In this document: piece by piece, positions 16,846 to 25,088 of the stretch
Layout of the letters: each line of letters opens with the position of its first letter
How positions within the stretch are numbered: position 1 is the stretch's first letter
Source: Flexivirga aerilata
GTDB lineage: Bacteria; Actinomycetota; Actinomycetes; Actinomycetales; Dermatophilaceae
Direction of reading: 5' to 3'
Assembly: GCF_013002715.1 (NCBI RefSeq)
Contig: NZ_JABENB010000001.1
Coordinates: forward strand, 2,170,001 to 2,234,000
Length of the DNA: 64,000 nt
The notes under the pieces: generated by a model
What the model saw: only the letters and a program-made list of their open reading frames with translations
The model's database searches: none
Told to the model about the DNA's origin: nothing
Program-made: the position numbers and the translations under genes

Positions 16846-18165
16846 ATGGTGCCGATCATGGTCCGTTATTCACAGCTGTCCGTCCCCGCCGGCCCGAGCC
16901 GGCGGCAGGTGCTCGCCGGTGGCGCGGGGGCGCTCACCCTGGCGGCGCTCACCGCGTGCGGCGGCAACACCGGGCGGTCGAGCGGCGGGTCCGGTGCCTC
17001 CGGCTCCGGTGGCGGCGCGGGCACCATCTCGCAGTGGTACCACCAGTACGGCGAGCCTGGCACCGAGCAGGCGGTGAAGCGCTACGCCGCGGCGTACAAG
17101 CCGGCGAAGGTGTCGGTGCAGTGGATCCCCGGCAACTACGACCAGAAGGCCGCCGCCGCCCTGCTCACCGACTCCGGGCCGGACGCCTTCGAATACGGCA
17201 ACGGCCCGACGATCGACATGATCACCGGCAAGCAGGTCGTCGACCTCACCGACCTCTACGGCGAAGCCCGCAGCGACTTCACCGCGTCGCTGCTGGAGCG
17301 GATGACCTGGAAGGGCAAGATCTACGGCATCCCGCAGGTCGTCGACATGCAGCTGTTCGTCTACCGCAAGTCGATGCTGCAGAAGGCCGGCGTGAAGCCG
17401 CCCGAGACGCTCGACGAGCTGGTCGCCGCGGCGGGGAAGCTCTCCACCGGCAAGGTCAAGGGACTCTTCCTCGGCAACGACGGCGGCGCCAGTGTGCTCG
17501 CCGGACCGGTGCTCTGGAGCAGCGGCCACGACTACCTGAAGGACGGCAAACCCGACTTCGACAACGCCGAGGTGGCCGGTGCGCTCGGCACGTTCCACAA
17601 GTTGTTCTCCTCGGGCGACCTGCTGCTCGGCGCGCCGACTGACTGGTCCGATCCGGGCGCGATCACGAGCGGGCTCACCGCCATACAGTGGACGGGGCTG
17701 TGGAACTTCCCGGCGCTCCAGAAGGCGCTCGGCGACGACTTCGGAGTGCTGCCGTTCCCGGCGATCGGTGCGTCCGGCAAGCCGTCGGTGCCGGTGGGTG
17801 CCTATGCCGCCTGCGTCAGCGCGCGCGCCGAAAACGTCGACGCCGCAAAGAAATTCGTCAAGTGGCTATGGATTGACCAAACCGGCGACCAGCTCGACTT
17901 CGCGCAGAGCTACGGCTTCCACGTGCCCGCCCGGGCCAGCCTGATCGCCAAGGCCGACAAGCTCAAGAGCGGCCCGGCGGCGACGGCTGCCGGCTACCTC
18001 AAGGACTACGGCCACCCGCAGACGCCGCTGCTGTGGACCCCGAAGTCGTCGACCGCGATGACCGACGCGGTCAACAACATCGTGCGCTCCGGGGCCGACC
18101 CGGCCAAGGCGCTGGCCGGCGTGCGCACGGTGGTCGACGCCGAGCTCACCCGCTTCGGTGGCTGA
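16846..18165 (+). CDS. ABC transporter sugar-type binding lipoprotein
   Basis: A 439-residue solute-binding protein of the family that captures sugars or oligosaccharides outside the membrane. The leader combines a twin arginine (SRRQVLAGGAG) with a lipobox LTAC, so it is likely exported by Tat, cleaved by LspA and lipidated on C38. A Gly/Ser-rich linker precedes the binding domain. The start at 16846 (MVPIMVRYS) is a best guess; 16858 is possible. The gene is followed at once by two permease genes. No sugar can be inferred. Confidence 0.88.
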   Translation: MVPIMVRYSQLSVPAGPSRRQVLAGGAGALTLAALTACGGNTGRSSGGSGASGSGGGAGTISQWYHQYGEPGTEQAVKRYAAAYKPAKVSVQWIPGNYDQKAAAALLTDSGPDAFEYGNGPTIDMITGKQVVDLTDLYGEARSDFTASLLERMTWKGKIYGIPQVVDMQLFVYRKSMLQKAGVKPPETLDELVAAAGKLSTGKVKGLFLGNDGGASVLAGPVLWSSGHDYLKDGKPDFDNAEVAGALGTFHKLFSSGDLLLGAPTDWSDPGAITSGLTAIQWTGLWNFPALQKALGDDFGVLPFPAIGASGKPSVPVGAYAACVSARAENVDAAKKFVKWLWIDQTGDQLDFAQSYGFHVPARASLIAKADKLKSGPAATAAGYLKDYGHPQTPLLWTPKSSTAMTDAVNNIVRSGADPAKALAGVRTVVDAELTRFGG

Positions 18166-19126
18166 CTCCGGCGCCATGACGGGAGCCACGGCGCCGGCCG
18201 CGCTCCGCCGGCCGGCGAGCCCGCGCCGCCGATGGACCGACAGCCCACACCTGTGGTTTTGGATCTTCGTCGGGCCGTTCGTCGCCGGGCTGCTCGTCTT
18301 CGTCGTCGTACCCATCATCTGGAGCGTGTGGCTGAGCTTTTACGACGCCCGGAACACAGTCACCCCAACGCATTTCGTCGGGTTCGACAACTACACGCGG
18401 ATGCTCGGGGACAGCGCGTTCCGGTCCAGCCTGCTCACCTTCGTGGTGTTCGCGATCTTCATCGTGCCGACCACCTTCGTGCTCTCGCTCGCGCTGGCCG
18501 TGCTGGTCAGCAACACGCGGGCCGGCAAGTCGTTCTTCCGCTCGGTGTTCTTCCTGCCGACCGCGTGCAGCTACGTCGTTGCCGCGATGATCTGGCGTGA
18601 GTCGCTCTTCGGCGGCACCGCTGCGGGGTTGGTCAACACCGTGCTCGGCTGGTGCGGCGTCGCGCCGATCGCCTGGCTGTCGGTGGTCCACCCGCCCTGG
18701 TATTGGCTGGTGCTGGTCACCGTCCGGCTCTGGCTGCAGCTCGGCTTCTTCATGGTGCTCTTCCTCGCCGCGCTGCAGCGAGTGCCCCGACAGCTCTACG
18801 AGGCGGCCGCGCTCGACGGGGCGACCGGCTGGAAGGCGTTCCGCTACATCACCTTCCCACAGCTGCGCGCGACCTCCACGGCCGTGCTGATGTTGTTGCT
18901 GGTCAACGCATTTCAGGCATTCGACGAGTTCTACAACGTGCTCACCACCACGGCCGGCTACCCACCCTACGCACGGCCCCCGCTGGTCTACCTCTACAAC
19001 GTCGCGCTCGGCAACGGGCAGGACTTCGGCGACGGCAGCGCGGGTGCCGTCATCCTCACCCTGCTGATCGCGGTCTTCGCGCTGCTGCAGGGCCGCCTCA
19101 CCGGTCTCGGCCGCCGGGAAGTCTGA
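18158..19126 (+). CDS. ABC transporter permease, MalF type
   Basis: A 322-residue inner-membrane permease with six predicted helices, starting with a GTG that overlaps the end of the binding-protein gene. The cytoplasmic EAA loop that docks the ATPase reads LYEAAALDGATGWKAFRYITFPQ near residues 210-232. Together with the MalG-like gene it forms the channel of a carbohydrate-type importer. An ATPase gene is missing from this cluster, so a shared ATPase such as an MsiK-like protein elsewhere is likely, as in many actinobacteria. Confidence 0.92.
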   Translation: MADSGAMTGATAPAALRRPASPRRRWTDSPHLWFWIFVGPFVAGLLVFVVVPIIWSVWLSFYDARNTVTPTHFVGFDNYTRMLGDSAFRSSLLTFVVFAIFIVPTTFVLSLALAVLVSNTRAGKSFFRSVFFLPTACSYVVAAMIWRESLFGGTAAGLVNTVLGWCGVAPIAWLSVVHPPWYWLVLVTVRLWLQLGFFMVLFLAALQRVPRQLYEAAALDGATGWKAFRYITFPQLRATSTAVLMLLLVNAFQAFDEFYNVLTTTAGYPPYARPPLVYLYNVALGNGQDFGDGSAGAVILTLLIAVFALLQGRLTGLGRREV

Positions 19127-19186
19127 GATGCACACCCCACGAAGTTCTCGCTCCTTCGTCGCTCGATACTTCGCGAGGACCCCGAC
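19127..19186. repeat. Fragment of an intergenic repeat between permease genes
   Basis: The 60 bp between the two permease genes contain CTCGCTCCTTCGTCGCTCGATACTTCG-like sequence (19146-19172), flanked by CGAAGT and ACTTCG that can pair. The words resemble the CGATAC/CTCGATC elements at 22.2, 60.5 and 63.4 kb. Confidence 0.4.
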
Positions 19187-20011
19187 ATGATCGCCACCCG
19201 GTCCATCCGTTACCTGGTGCTCGGCGTCGCGGCGCTGCTCTTCCTGGTGCCGTTCTACCTGCTGCTGCGCGGCGCGCTGTCGACGCAAGCGCAGCTGGTC
19301 AGCGTCGACCACTGGACGTGGTTCCCGACCCACCCGGAATGGTCCAACCTGAAGCGGATCTTCACCGACTCGTCGGTGCCGCTCGGGCGCAGCCTGCTCA
19401 ACTCCGCGGTCATCGCGGTCACCCAGACCGTGCTCGTGCTCGTCATCTCGGGTATGGCGGGCTACGGCCTCGCCCGCTCGACCGTCCGCTACGCCAACGC
19501 GGTCTTCTACCTGATCGTCGCGACCTTGCTGATCCCGGCCGCGGTGACGTTCGTGCCGTCGTTCGTGATGGTGTCGACGCTCGGCTGGGTGTCCACGCTG
19601 CGCGGGCTGATCGTGCCCGGGCTCTTCCAGTCGCTCGCGACGTTCCTCTTCCGGCAGTACTTCCTCGGCTTTCCCAAGGAGCTGGAGGAGGCGGCCCGCA
19701 TCGACGGCGCCGGCCCGATGCGCACCTTCCGCTCCATCGTGGTGCCCAATTCGCTGGGCTTCGCGGCGGCCATCGGCACGATCACCTTCATCGGCAGCTG
19801 GAATGCCTTCCTCTGGCCGCTGGTGATCGGGCAGGACCAGTCATCGTGGACCGTGCAGGTGTCGTTGTCGACCTACATCACCGCCCAATCCGTCGACATC
19901 CCAGGCATGTTCGCGGCCGCCATCGTGTCGATGGTGCCGCTGCTGCTGATGTTCCTGTTCCTCCAACGGTGGATCGTCGAAGGTGTCGAGCAGACCGGCA
20001 TCAACGAGTGA
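19187..20011 (+). CDS. ABC transporter permease, MalG type
   Basis: A 274-residue permease with six hydrophobic segments. The EAA loop reads KELEEAARIDGAGPMRTFRSIVVP near residues 164-187. It is the partner of the MalF-type permease 60 bp upstream in an importer of the carbohydrate-uptake class. The ATG at 19187 gives a normal N-terminus (MIATRSIRYLVLGVAALLFL). Oligopeptidase B starts 27 bp after it. Confidence 0.93.
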   Translation: MIATRSIRYLVLGVAALLFLVPFYLLLRGALSTQAQLVSVDHWTWFPTHPEWSNLKRIFTDSSVPLGRSLLNSAVIAVTQTVLVLVISGMAGYGLARSTVRYANAVFYLIVATLLIPAAVTFVPSFVMVSTLGWVSTLRGLIVPGLFQSLATFLFRQYFLGFPKELEEAARIDGAGPMRTFRSIVVPNSLGFAAAIGTITFIGSWNAFLWPLVIGQDQSSWTVQVSLSTYITAQSVDIPGMFAAAIVSMVPLLLMFLFLQRWIVEGVEQTGINE

Positions 20012-20037
20012 CGCGGCCTGCGTCATACGCTGGCGCA

Positions 20038-22146
20038 GTGACTGAACCGCAGCCTCCCGTGGCTCGTGCGGTGCCCGTGCAGCGCACCTTCCACGGCGAC
20101 ACCTTCGTCGACGACTTCGAATGGCTGCGCGACAAGGACGCGCCCGAGGTCATCGCCCATCTCGAGGCCGAGAACGCCTACACCGACGCGCTCACCGGCC
20201 ACCTGAAACCGCTGGCGGACGAGATCTTCGGCGAGATCAAGGCGCACACCCAGGAGACCGACCTGTCGGTGCCGGTGCGCATGGGGGACTGGTGGTATTA
20301 CACGCGCACCGTCGAGGGCCAGCAGTATGCCGTGCACGCCCGGCTGCCCTTCGCCGAGGACGGGGAGCGGCCGCAACTGGAGCCCGGCGTCGTGCCGCCG
20401 GGTGAGCAGATCCTCATGGACGGCAACCGCGCGGCGGAGGGGCACGACTTCTTCGAGCTGTCCGATCTCGCGGTGAGCCCGGACGGGACGCGGGTCGCCG
20501 TCGGGGTGGACCTCACCGGAGACGAGATCAACGACCTGTCCGTGCGGGACATCGCCACCGGCGACCTGCTCGACGACGCGGTGCGTGGTGTGGGCAACGG
20601 CGCGGTGTGGTCACTCGACGGCCGCTACGTCTTCTACACCCGGCGCGACGACGCCTGGCGGGTCAACGAGGTATGGCGGCACGAACTCGGCACCCCGCAG
20701 GCCGACGACGTGCTGGTGTTGCGCGAGGACGACGAGCTCTTCTCGATGGGCATCGACGAATCCCGTGACCAACGCTGGCTGTTGATCTTCAGCGGTTCGA
20801 GCACGACCAGCGAGATCCACCTGCTCGACCTGGCCGAGCCGACCAGCGACGTGCAGGTGGTGCAGCCCCGTGTCGCCGGGCTCGACTACAGCGTCGAGGT
20901 CGACGGCGACCGGATCCTGGTGGTGCACAACGGATCCCGGCCGGACTTCGACCTGGCCGTGGCGACGATCGCGGCACCGTCGCGCGAGCACTGGGAGCCG
21001 TTGCTGACCGGTGGGGACGGCGATCGCATCCTGGGTGTCGATGCCTTCGCCGGCTTCAGCGCGGTCACGATGCGGCATGCCGGGCTGCGCACGGTGCGCA
21101 TCCTGCCCAAGGTGTCCGACGGTGTCTACGGCGAGCCGGTGGAGGTGCCGGTCGAGCCGGAGCTGCACACGCTCGGAGTCGGTGCCAATCCCGAATACGA
21201 CACGGACACAGTGCAACTCGTCCTCACGTCCTGGCTGACGCCGAGCACGATCTACGACTACACACCTGAGGGCGGAGACCTGCTGCTGCTCAAGCAGCGA
21301 GTGGTGCCCGGTTACGACCCGAGTCGATACGTCGAGGAGCGGCTGTGGGTCGCCGCCGCCGACGGAGTGCAGGTGCCGGTGTCCCTGGTGCGCCGCCAGG
21401 AAGTCGTGGCGGACGGCAGCAACCCCGGGCTGGTCTACGGCTACGGGTCCTACGAGTTCCCGATCGACCCCTACTTCTCCTCGGGCCGGTTGTCGCTGCT
21501 GGACCGCGGCGTGGTCTTCGCCGTGGCGCACGTCCGGGGCGGCGGCGAGTTGGGGCGGCGTTGGTATGACGACGGCAAGCTGCTCGCCAAGCGCAACACC
21601 TTCACCGACTTCGTCGATGTCTCGCGCGCGCTGATCGACACCCAGTGGGTGGCGCCGGATCGTCTTGCCGCAGAAGGCGCTTCGGCCGGTGGCCTGCTCA
21701 TGGGGGCGGTTGTCAATCTCGCGCCGGAGCTCTATGCGGCGGTGCACGCGGCGGTGCCGTTCGTCGACGCGCTGACCACGATCCTCGACCCGTCGCTGCC
21801 GCTGACCGTGGGCGAGTGGGAGGAGTGGGGCAACCCGCTGGAGTCGCCGGAGGTGTATGCCTACATGAAGTCCTACACGCCGTACGAGAACATCCGCGCC
21901 GAGCGCTACCCGGCCATCCTCGCGACCACCAGCCTGCACGACCCGCGGGTGTTCTTCGTCGAGCCGGCCAAGTGGGTGCAGGAGCTGCGTCGTACGGTCA
22001 CGAACGGACCCGATCGGCCGATCCTGCTCAAGACCGAGATGTCCGCGGGGCACGGCGGCCGCAGCGGCCGCTACGACGCCTGGCGTGAGCAGGCCTTCGA
22101 GGATGCGTTCCTGCTCGACCGGATCGGCGCCACCGACCTCATCTGA
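20038..22146 (+). CDS. Oligopeptidase B (S9 serine peptidase)
   Basis: A 702-residue prolyl-oligopeptidase-family enzyme that cuts short peptides, in this subfamily typically after Arg or Lys. The N-terminal propeller (about 70-410) covers the alpha/beta hydrolase domain. The catalytic triad is visible: S549 in AEGASAGGLLMG, D635 in SLHDPRVFFVEPAKWV and H672 in SAGHGGRSGR. The GTG at 20038 (VTEPQPPVARAVPVQRTFHGD) matches the usual short leader. There is no signal peptide, so it is cytoplasmic. It may share a transcript with the upstream importer, but a role in that uptake is not shown. Confidence 0.94.
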   Translation: MTEPQPPVARAVPVQRTFHGDTFVDDFEWLRDKDAPEVIAHLEAENAYTDALTGHLKPLADEIFGEIKAHTQETDLSVPVRMGDWWYYTRTVEGQQYAVHARLPFAEDGERPQLEPGVVPPGEQILMDGNRAAEGHDFFELSDLAVSPDGTRVAVGVDLTGDEINDLSVRDIATGDLLDDAVRGVGNGAVWSLDGRYVFYTRRDDAWRVNEVWRHELGTPQADDVLVLREDDELFSMGIDESRDQRWLLIFSGSSTTSEIHLLDLAEPTSDVQVVQPRVAGLDYSVEVDGDRILVVHNGSRPDFDLAVATIAAPSREHWEPLLTGGDGDRILGVDAFAGFSAVTMRHAGLRTVRILPKVSDGVYGEPVEVPVEPELHTLGVGANPEYDTDTVQLVLTSWLTPSTIYDYTPEGGDLLLLKQRVVPGYDPSRYVEERLWVAAADGVQVPVSLVRRQEVVADGSNPGLVYGYGSYEFPIDPYFSSGRLSLLDRGVVFAVAHVRGGGELGRRWYDDGKLLAKRNTFTDFVDVSRALIDTQWVAPDRLAAEGASAGGLLMGAVVNLAPELYAAVHAAVPFVDALTTILDPSLPLTVGEWEEWGNPLESPEVYAYMKSYTPYENIRAERYPAILATTSLHDPRVFFVEPAKWVQELRRTVTNGPDRPILLKTEMSAGHGGRSGRYDAWREQAFEDAFLLDRIGATDLI

Positions 22147-22158
22147 GCCCGGTGTCGC

Positions 22159-22405
22159 TGATCGAGCAGCGGTCTGTTGCTGATCGAGTAGCGGCGAGGA
22201 ACAAGCCCCATGACGCTGATCGAGTAGCGGCGAGGAACAAGCCCGGTGTTGCTGATCGAGTAGCGGCGAGGAACAAGCCCGGTGCTGCTGATCGAGTAGC
22301 GGCGAGGAACAAGCCCGGTGCTGCTGATCGAGTAGCGGCGAGGAACAAGCCCGGTGCTGCTGATCGAGTAGCGGCGAGGAACAAGCCGCGTATCGAGATC
22401 AGCGC
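22159..22405 (+). repeat. 36-bp tandem array made from one arm of an intergenic repeat
   Basis: Copies of GATCGAGTAGCGGCGAGGAA start at 22182, 22218, 22254, 22290, 22326 and 22362, exactly 36 bp apart, and a degenerate one precedes them at about 22159. The last copy continues into AACAAGCCGCGTATCGAGATC, the full form of the element also seen at 63.34-63.6 kb. The array fills the gap between oligopeptidase B and the convergent Usp gene. The units are identical rather than separated by unique spacers, so it is not a CRISPR. Confidence 0.88.
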
Positions 22406-22437
22406 CTTCCCCGAAGCGACTGCAAGCGCCGCTCGCG

Positions 22438-23304
22438 TCAGTGCATGACGATGACCGGGCAGGTCGCGTGCCCGAGCACATCGCGCGCCACCCGGCCGAG
22501 CAGGAGGCCCTCGAAGCCGCCCGATCCGCGCGCGCCGATCACCACGGCGTCGCTGGCGTGCGACTCCCGCACCAGTGACCGGGTCGGGTTGCCGTCGGAG
22601 ATCTCGGTCAGCACCTTCACCTTCGGGTGCTGCGCCTGCTGCTCGGCGATCGCCCCCTCGATCTGCGACCGGCAGGCGGCGGTGTATGACGCCCAGTCGG
22701 CGCTCCCGAGGCCCGGGTCCTTGGCGTCGCGCGGTTGCCACGCGTGCAGTGCGAGCACCTCGGCGCCGGTGCGCTCGGCCTCGGCGAAGGCCCAGGCGAG
22801 CGCGGTCGCGCTGAGATCCGAACGGTCGACGCCGACCGTGATGCGCCCGAACGCCGACTCGACCGCGCTGTCCTTGCGGATGATCGCGACCGGGCACGCG
22901 GCGTGTGCGGCGACCTGGTGGGCGGTCTCACCGAGCGAGGAGATGTGCAGCATGCTGTCGCCGTGCGAGCCGAGCACCACCATTGCGGCATGGGCGCTCG
23001 CCCGCACGAGGGCCGCGGCCGGGTAACCATCCGGGTGTGAGGTCGACACCTGAATCATACGATCCCGCAACTGGATTCGGTTACGGGCGCGCACCAGCAC
23101 CCGCTCGCCTGCGGCATACAGATCCTCAGGATCGGCACCCATGTTGAAGACGAGGTCCGGTCGGTCGTGGCTGAAACCGTGCACCAGGTGGATCGGTGCA
23201 TGAGTGGTCTGCGCGTATTCGGCTGCCCAGTCGAGGGCGGTCATCGAGGACGTCGACGTGTCGACGCCCACCACGATGCTTCCGGTCTGCAGTGTGCCTT
23301 CCAT
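22438..23304 (-). CDS. Tandem universal stress protein
   Basis: A 288-residue protein with two UspA domains (about 9-143 and 152-287). Each begins with a GxxVxVDxS strand (IVVGVDTST, ITVGVDRSD). The second carries the ATP-binding loop GARGSGGFEGLLLGRVARDVLGHATCPV; the first has a related GSHGDSMLHISSLGETAHQVAAHAACPV. Such proteins help cells survive dormancy, low oxygen or oxidative stress, often through ATP binding. It is the last gene of a minus-strand run and converges with oligopeptidase B across the repeat array. Confidence 0.93.
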   Translation of the reverse strand: MEGTLQTGSIVVGVDTSTSSMTALDWAAEYAQTTHAPIHLVHGFSHDRPDLVFNMGADPEDLYAAGERVLVRARNRIQLRDRMIQVSTSHPDGYPAAALVRASAHAAMVVLGSHGDSMLHISSLGETAHQVAAHAACPVAIIRKDSAVESAFGRITVGVDRSDLSATALAWAFAEAERTGAEVLALHAWQPRDAKDPGLGSADWASYTAACRSQIEGAIAEQQAQHPKVKVLTEISDGNPTRSLVRESHASDAVVIGARGSGGFEGLLLGRVARDVLGHATCPVIVMH

Positions 23305-23437
23305 GGTGACCCCTCATCGGTCGACCTTGGCGGCGGTTGCCGTGGCCCGGCGGCCGTCGTCGCGGGTCCCGCACCCGCCGACTTCCATCGTAGAAGCCAA
23401 ACTGGGAATCCGCTGACGAGAGGCTCCGAAGGCGCGG

Positions 23438-23866
23438 TCAATCCGTGACGGCGAGGGTGGCGCGCAGGCGCTCGGCATACTCCGCCTGCTCGTCGTCGCC
23501 GGAGTATTTGTGCCGCGGCCAGAAGAAGCCGCGTAGCCCGTCGCCCTTGGTGCGCGGGACGACGTGGCAGTGCAGGTGCGGGACCGACTGCGACACGGTG
23601 TTGTTCATCGCCACGAACGTCCCCTGCACGCCGAGGGCGTCCGGCACAGCCGCGGCGATGCGCTGCACCTGCGCGAAGAACGGCTGCACCTCGTCGGCCG
23701 ACAGCTCGGGCAGCGTCACCACGTGCTGGGCCGGTATGACGAGCACGTGCCCCTTGAAGACCGGCCGGTTGTCGAGGAACGCAATCGTGTGCGGCGTGCG
23801 TGCGACCTCAGGGGCGGCCGTTTCACCGGCGGAGATCGCGCAGAACACGCAGTCGGGATCGAGCAC
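23438..23866 (-). CDS. HIT-family nucleotide-binding protein
   Basis: A 142-residue histidine-triad hydrolase, probably acting on adenosine phosphoramidates or dinucleoside polyphosphates. The triad HLHCHVVPR has the histidines at 97, 99 and 101. An N-terminal CVFC pair (C6, C9) suggests a zinc site shared by many HIT proteins. The GTG at 23866 gives the common MLDPDCVFC start. The upstream SRPBCC stop is 15 bp away, so co-transcription is likely. Confidence 0.93.
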   Translation of the reverse strand: MLDPDCVFCAISAGETAAPEVARTPHTIAFLDNRPVFKGHVLVIPAQHVVTLPELSADEVQPFFAQVQRIAAAVPDALGVQGTFVAMNNTVSQSVPHLHCHVVPRTKGDGLRGFFWPRHKYSGDDEQAEYAERLRATLAVTD

Positions 23867-23881
23867 GAAAGTGCTTGAACG

Positions 23882-24343
23882 TCAGGCGGATTCGACCTGT
23901 GAGCGAATGCGCTGCAGGGTCTGGCGCATCCCGGAGGTGAGACCCTTCTCGAAGGAATCCTCACCGCCCATCAGCTTGTCGATCAGCTGCTGGGAGACCG
24001 CGGTCGTGCCGCCGCTGACGTCGCGGCGCTCGATCAGCTTGGTGCGCGTGCCGCCGTCCAGCGGCTCGAGGTCGAAGCTCCACGTCGCGTGGTTCTCCTT
24101 CACCCGCCAGGCGATCTTGCGGCCCGGCTCGAACGCGGTCACCATGCTCTGCGTCGGCCACACCCGCCAGCCGAGCTTGTTGACGTTGACCATCTTGCTG
24201 CCCTGCCCGAGCTGGCCGCCGCGCACGATGACCTTGCGGGTCTGCGGGCTCCACTTCGGCATCTGGGTCAGGTCCGAGACCGTCGCCCAGACCTTGTCCG
24301 GCGCGGCATTGATCTCGATCGAAACTTCGAGGTTTGTCGGCAT
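23882..24343 (-). CDS. SRPBCC-fold protein
   Basis: A 153-residue START/Bet v1-fold protein with the usual opening (LEVSIEINAAPDKVWATVSDLTQMPKWSP), a beta-sheet core (RVKENHATWSFDLEPLDGGTRTKLIERRD) and a long C-terminal helix. The cavity of this fold binds lipids or other hydrophobic ligands. The ligand is unknown. It lies between DUF4031 and HIT in a minus-strand run. Confidence 0.88.
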   Translation of the reverse strand: MPTNLEVSIEINAAPDKVWATVSDLTQMPKWSPQTRKVIVRGGQLGQGSKMVNVNKLGWRVWPTQSMVTAFEPGRKIAWRVKENHATWSFDLEPLDGGTRTKLIERRDVSGGTTAVSQQLIDKLMGGEDSFEKGLTSGMRQTLQRIRSQVESA

Positions 24344-24374
24344 GTCGCGAACCTACCAGCCGGTAGCGCGCTCG

Positions 24375-24647
24375 TCAGTGGTCGCGGCGATCGCGTTCGG
24401 GCACGCGCAGGCCGCTGGCGATGAGCCGCCGGATCAGCTCCGTGCCCTTGACCGGGACCGCGCCGGCCGCGACCACGTCGTCATACCGCTCCTGCGGGAT
24501 GTCGTAGTGGTCGTGGTCGAAACCTCGCCGCGGGATGCCGAGTCGCCCTGCGAAGTCGTGCAGTTCGTCGTATGACGAGTCGCTGACGAGGTGCGACCAC
24601 AACCGGCCGTGGGCCGGCCAGAACGGCGGGTCGATCAGGATCGTCAC
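24375..24647 (-). CDS. DUF4031 domain protein
   Basis: A 90-residue protein beginning with a GTG (MTILIDPPFWPAHGRLWSHLVSD). The His/Trp-rich N-terminus and the GIPRRGFDHDHYDIPQERYDDV segment match the small actinobacterial DUF4031 family, whose function is unknown. The many His and Asp residues hint at metal binding. It overlaps nothing and is 31 bp before the SRPBCC gene. Confidence 0.85.
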   Translation of the reverse strand: MTILIDPPFWPAHGRLWSHLVSDSSYDELHDFAGRLGIPRRGFDHDHYDIPQERYDDVVAAGAVPVKGTELIRRLIASGLRVPERDRRDH

Positions 24648-24670
24648 CCGACGGATTGTAGGGACTGTGC

Positions 24671-24973
24671 TCAGACCCGGCGCAGGGTCGGCGCGCCGTC
24701 ATCGCCGTCCACGCGCGCGACGAGGCGGACGTGCTCGCCGGCTCCCACGGCGATGGTGCGGCCGGCGGGAGCGATCTCCCGCTTGGACCCGCGATAGCGG
24801 TAGAACGCCTTGGCGCGGTGGTCGCCGGGCTGGACGGCGAGCGTCACCGGCTCGCCCCAGCGCGCAGGGTGTTCGCGGCTGTCGACCCGCACCACCGGCT
24901 GCGCCCCGAGCCGGGACAAGAGGCCCTGGGGTTCCACGGTCACCGAAAGGGTCGTCTGTGCGTCAGCTGTCAC
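24671..24973 (-). CDS. Small conserved-looking hypothetical protein
   Basis: A 100-residue protein from a GTG at 24973, mostly beta-strand in character ([51 protein letters not shown]). It has no signal peptide or membrane segment. I do not recognise the family. It heads the minus-strand run and is divergent from ppc with 115 bp between starts, and its codon use fits its neighbours, so it is probably a real gene. Confidence 0.65.
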   Translation of the reverse strand: MTADAQTTLSVTVEPQGLLSRLGAQPVVRVDSREHPARWGEPVTLAVQPGDHRAKAFYRYRGSKREIAPAGRTIAVGAGEHVRLVARVDGDDGAPTLRRV

Positions 24974-25088
24974 AGGCGGCGACGCTACCGGTTGGGCGCC
25001 CGACCAGTGGGCGAACGCGGGCGCAGGGGTTACCGGTGAGTTGTCTCACGCGGCAGTCGTCCGCGCACGCGGCGACCATCGAGCCGTC

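Noticed and set aside
18652..20037. Upstream extension of the oligopeptidase frame through the permease genes
   Set aside because: The frame stays open only because of GC bias; homologous sequence begins at the GTG at 20038.
22182..22405. CRISPR array
   Set aside because: Repeats are continuous 36-bp copies without unique spacers, and no cas genes are present.
22152..22448. 98-codon frame reading ADRVAARNKPGA repeats
   Set aside because: It is the translation of the 36-bp intergenic array; the same repeat appears elsewhere in other frames and outside genes.
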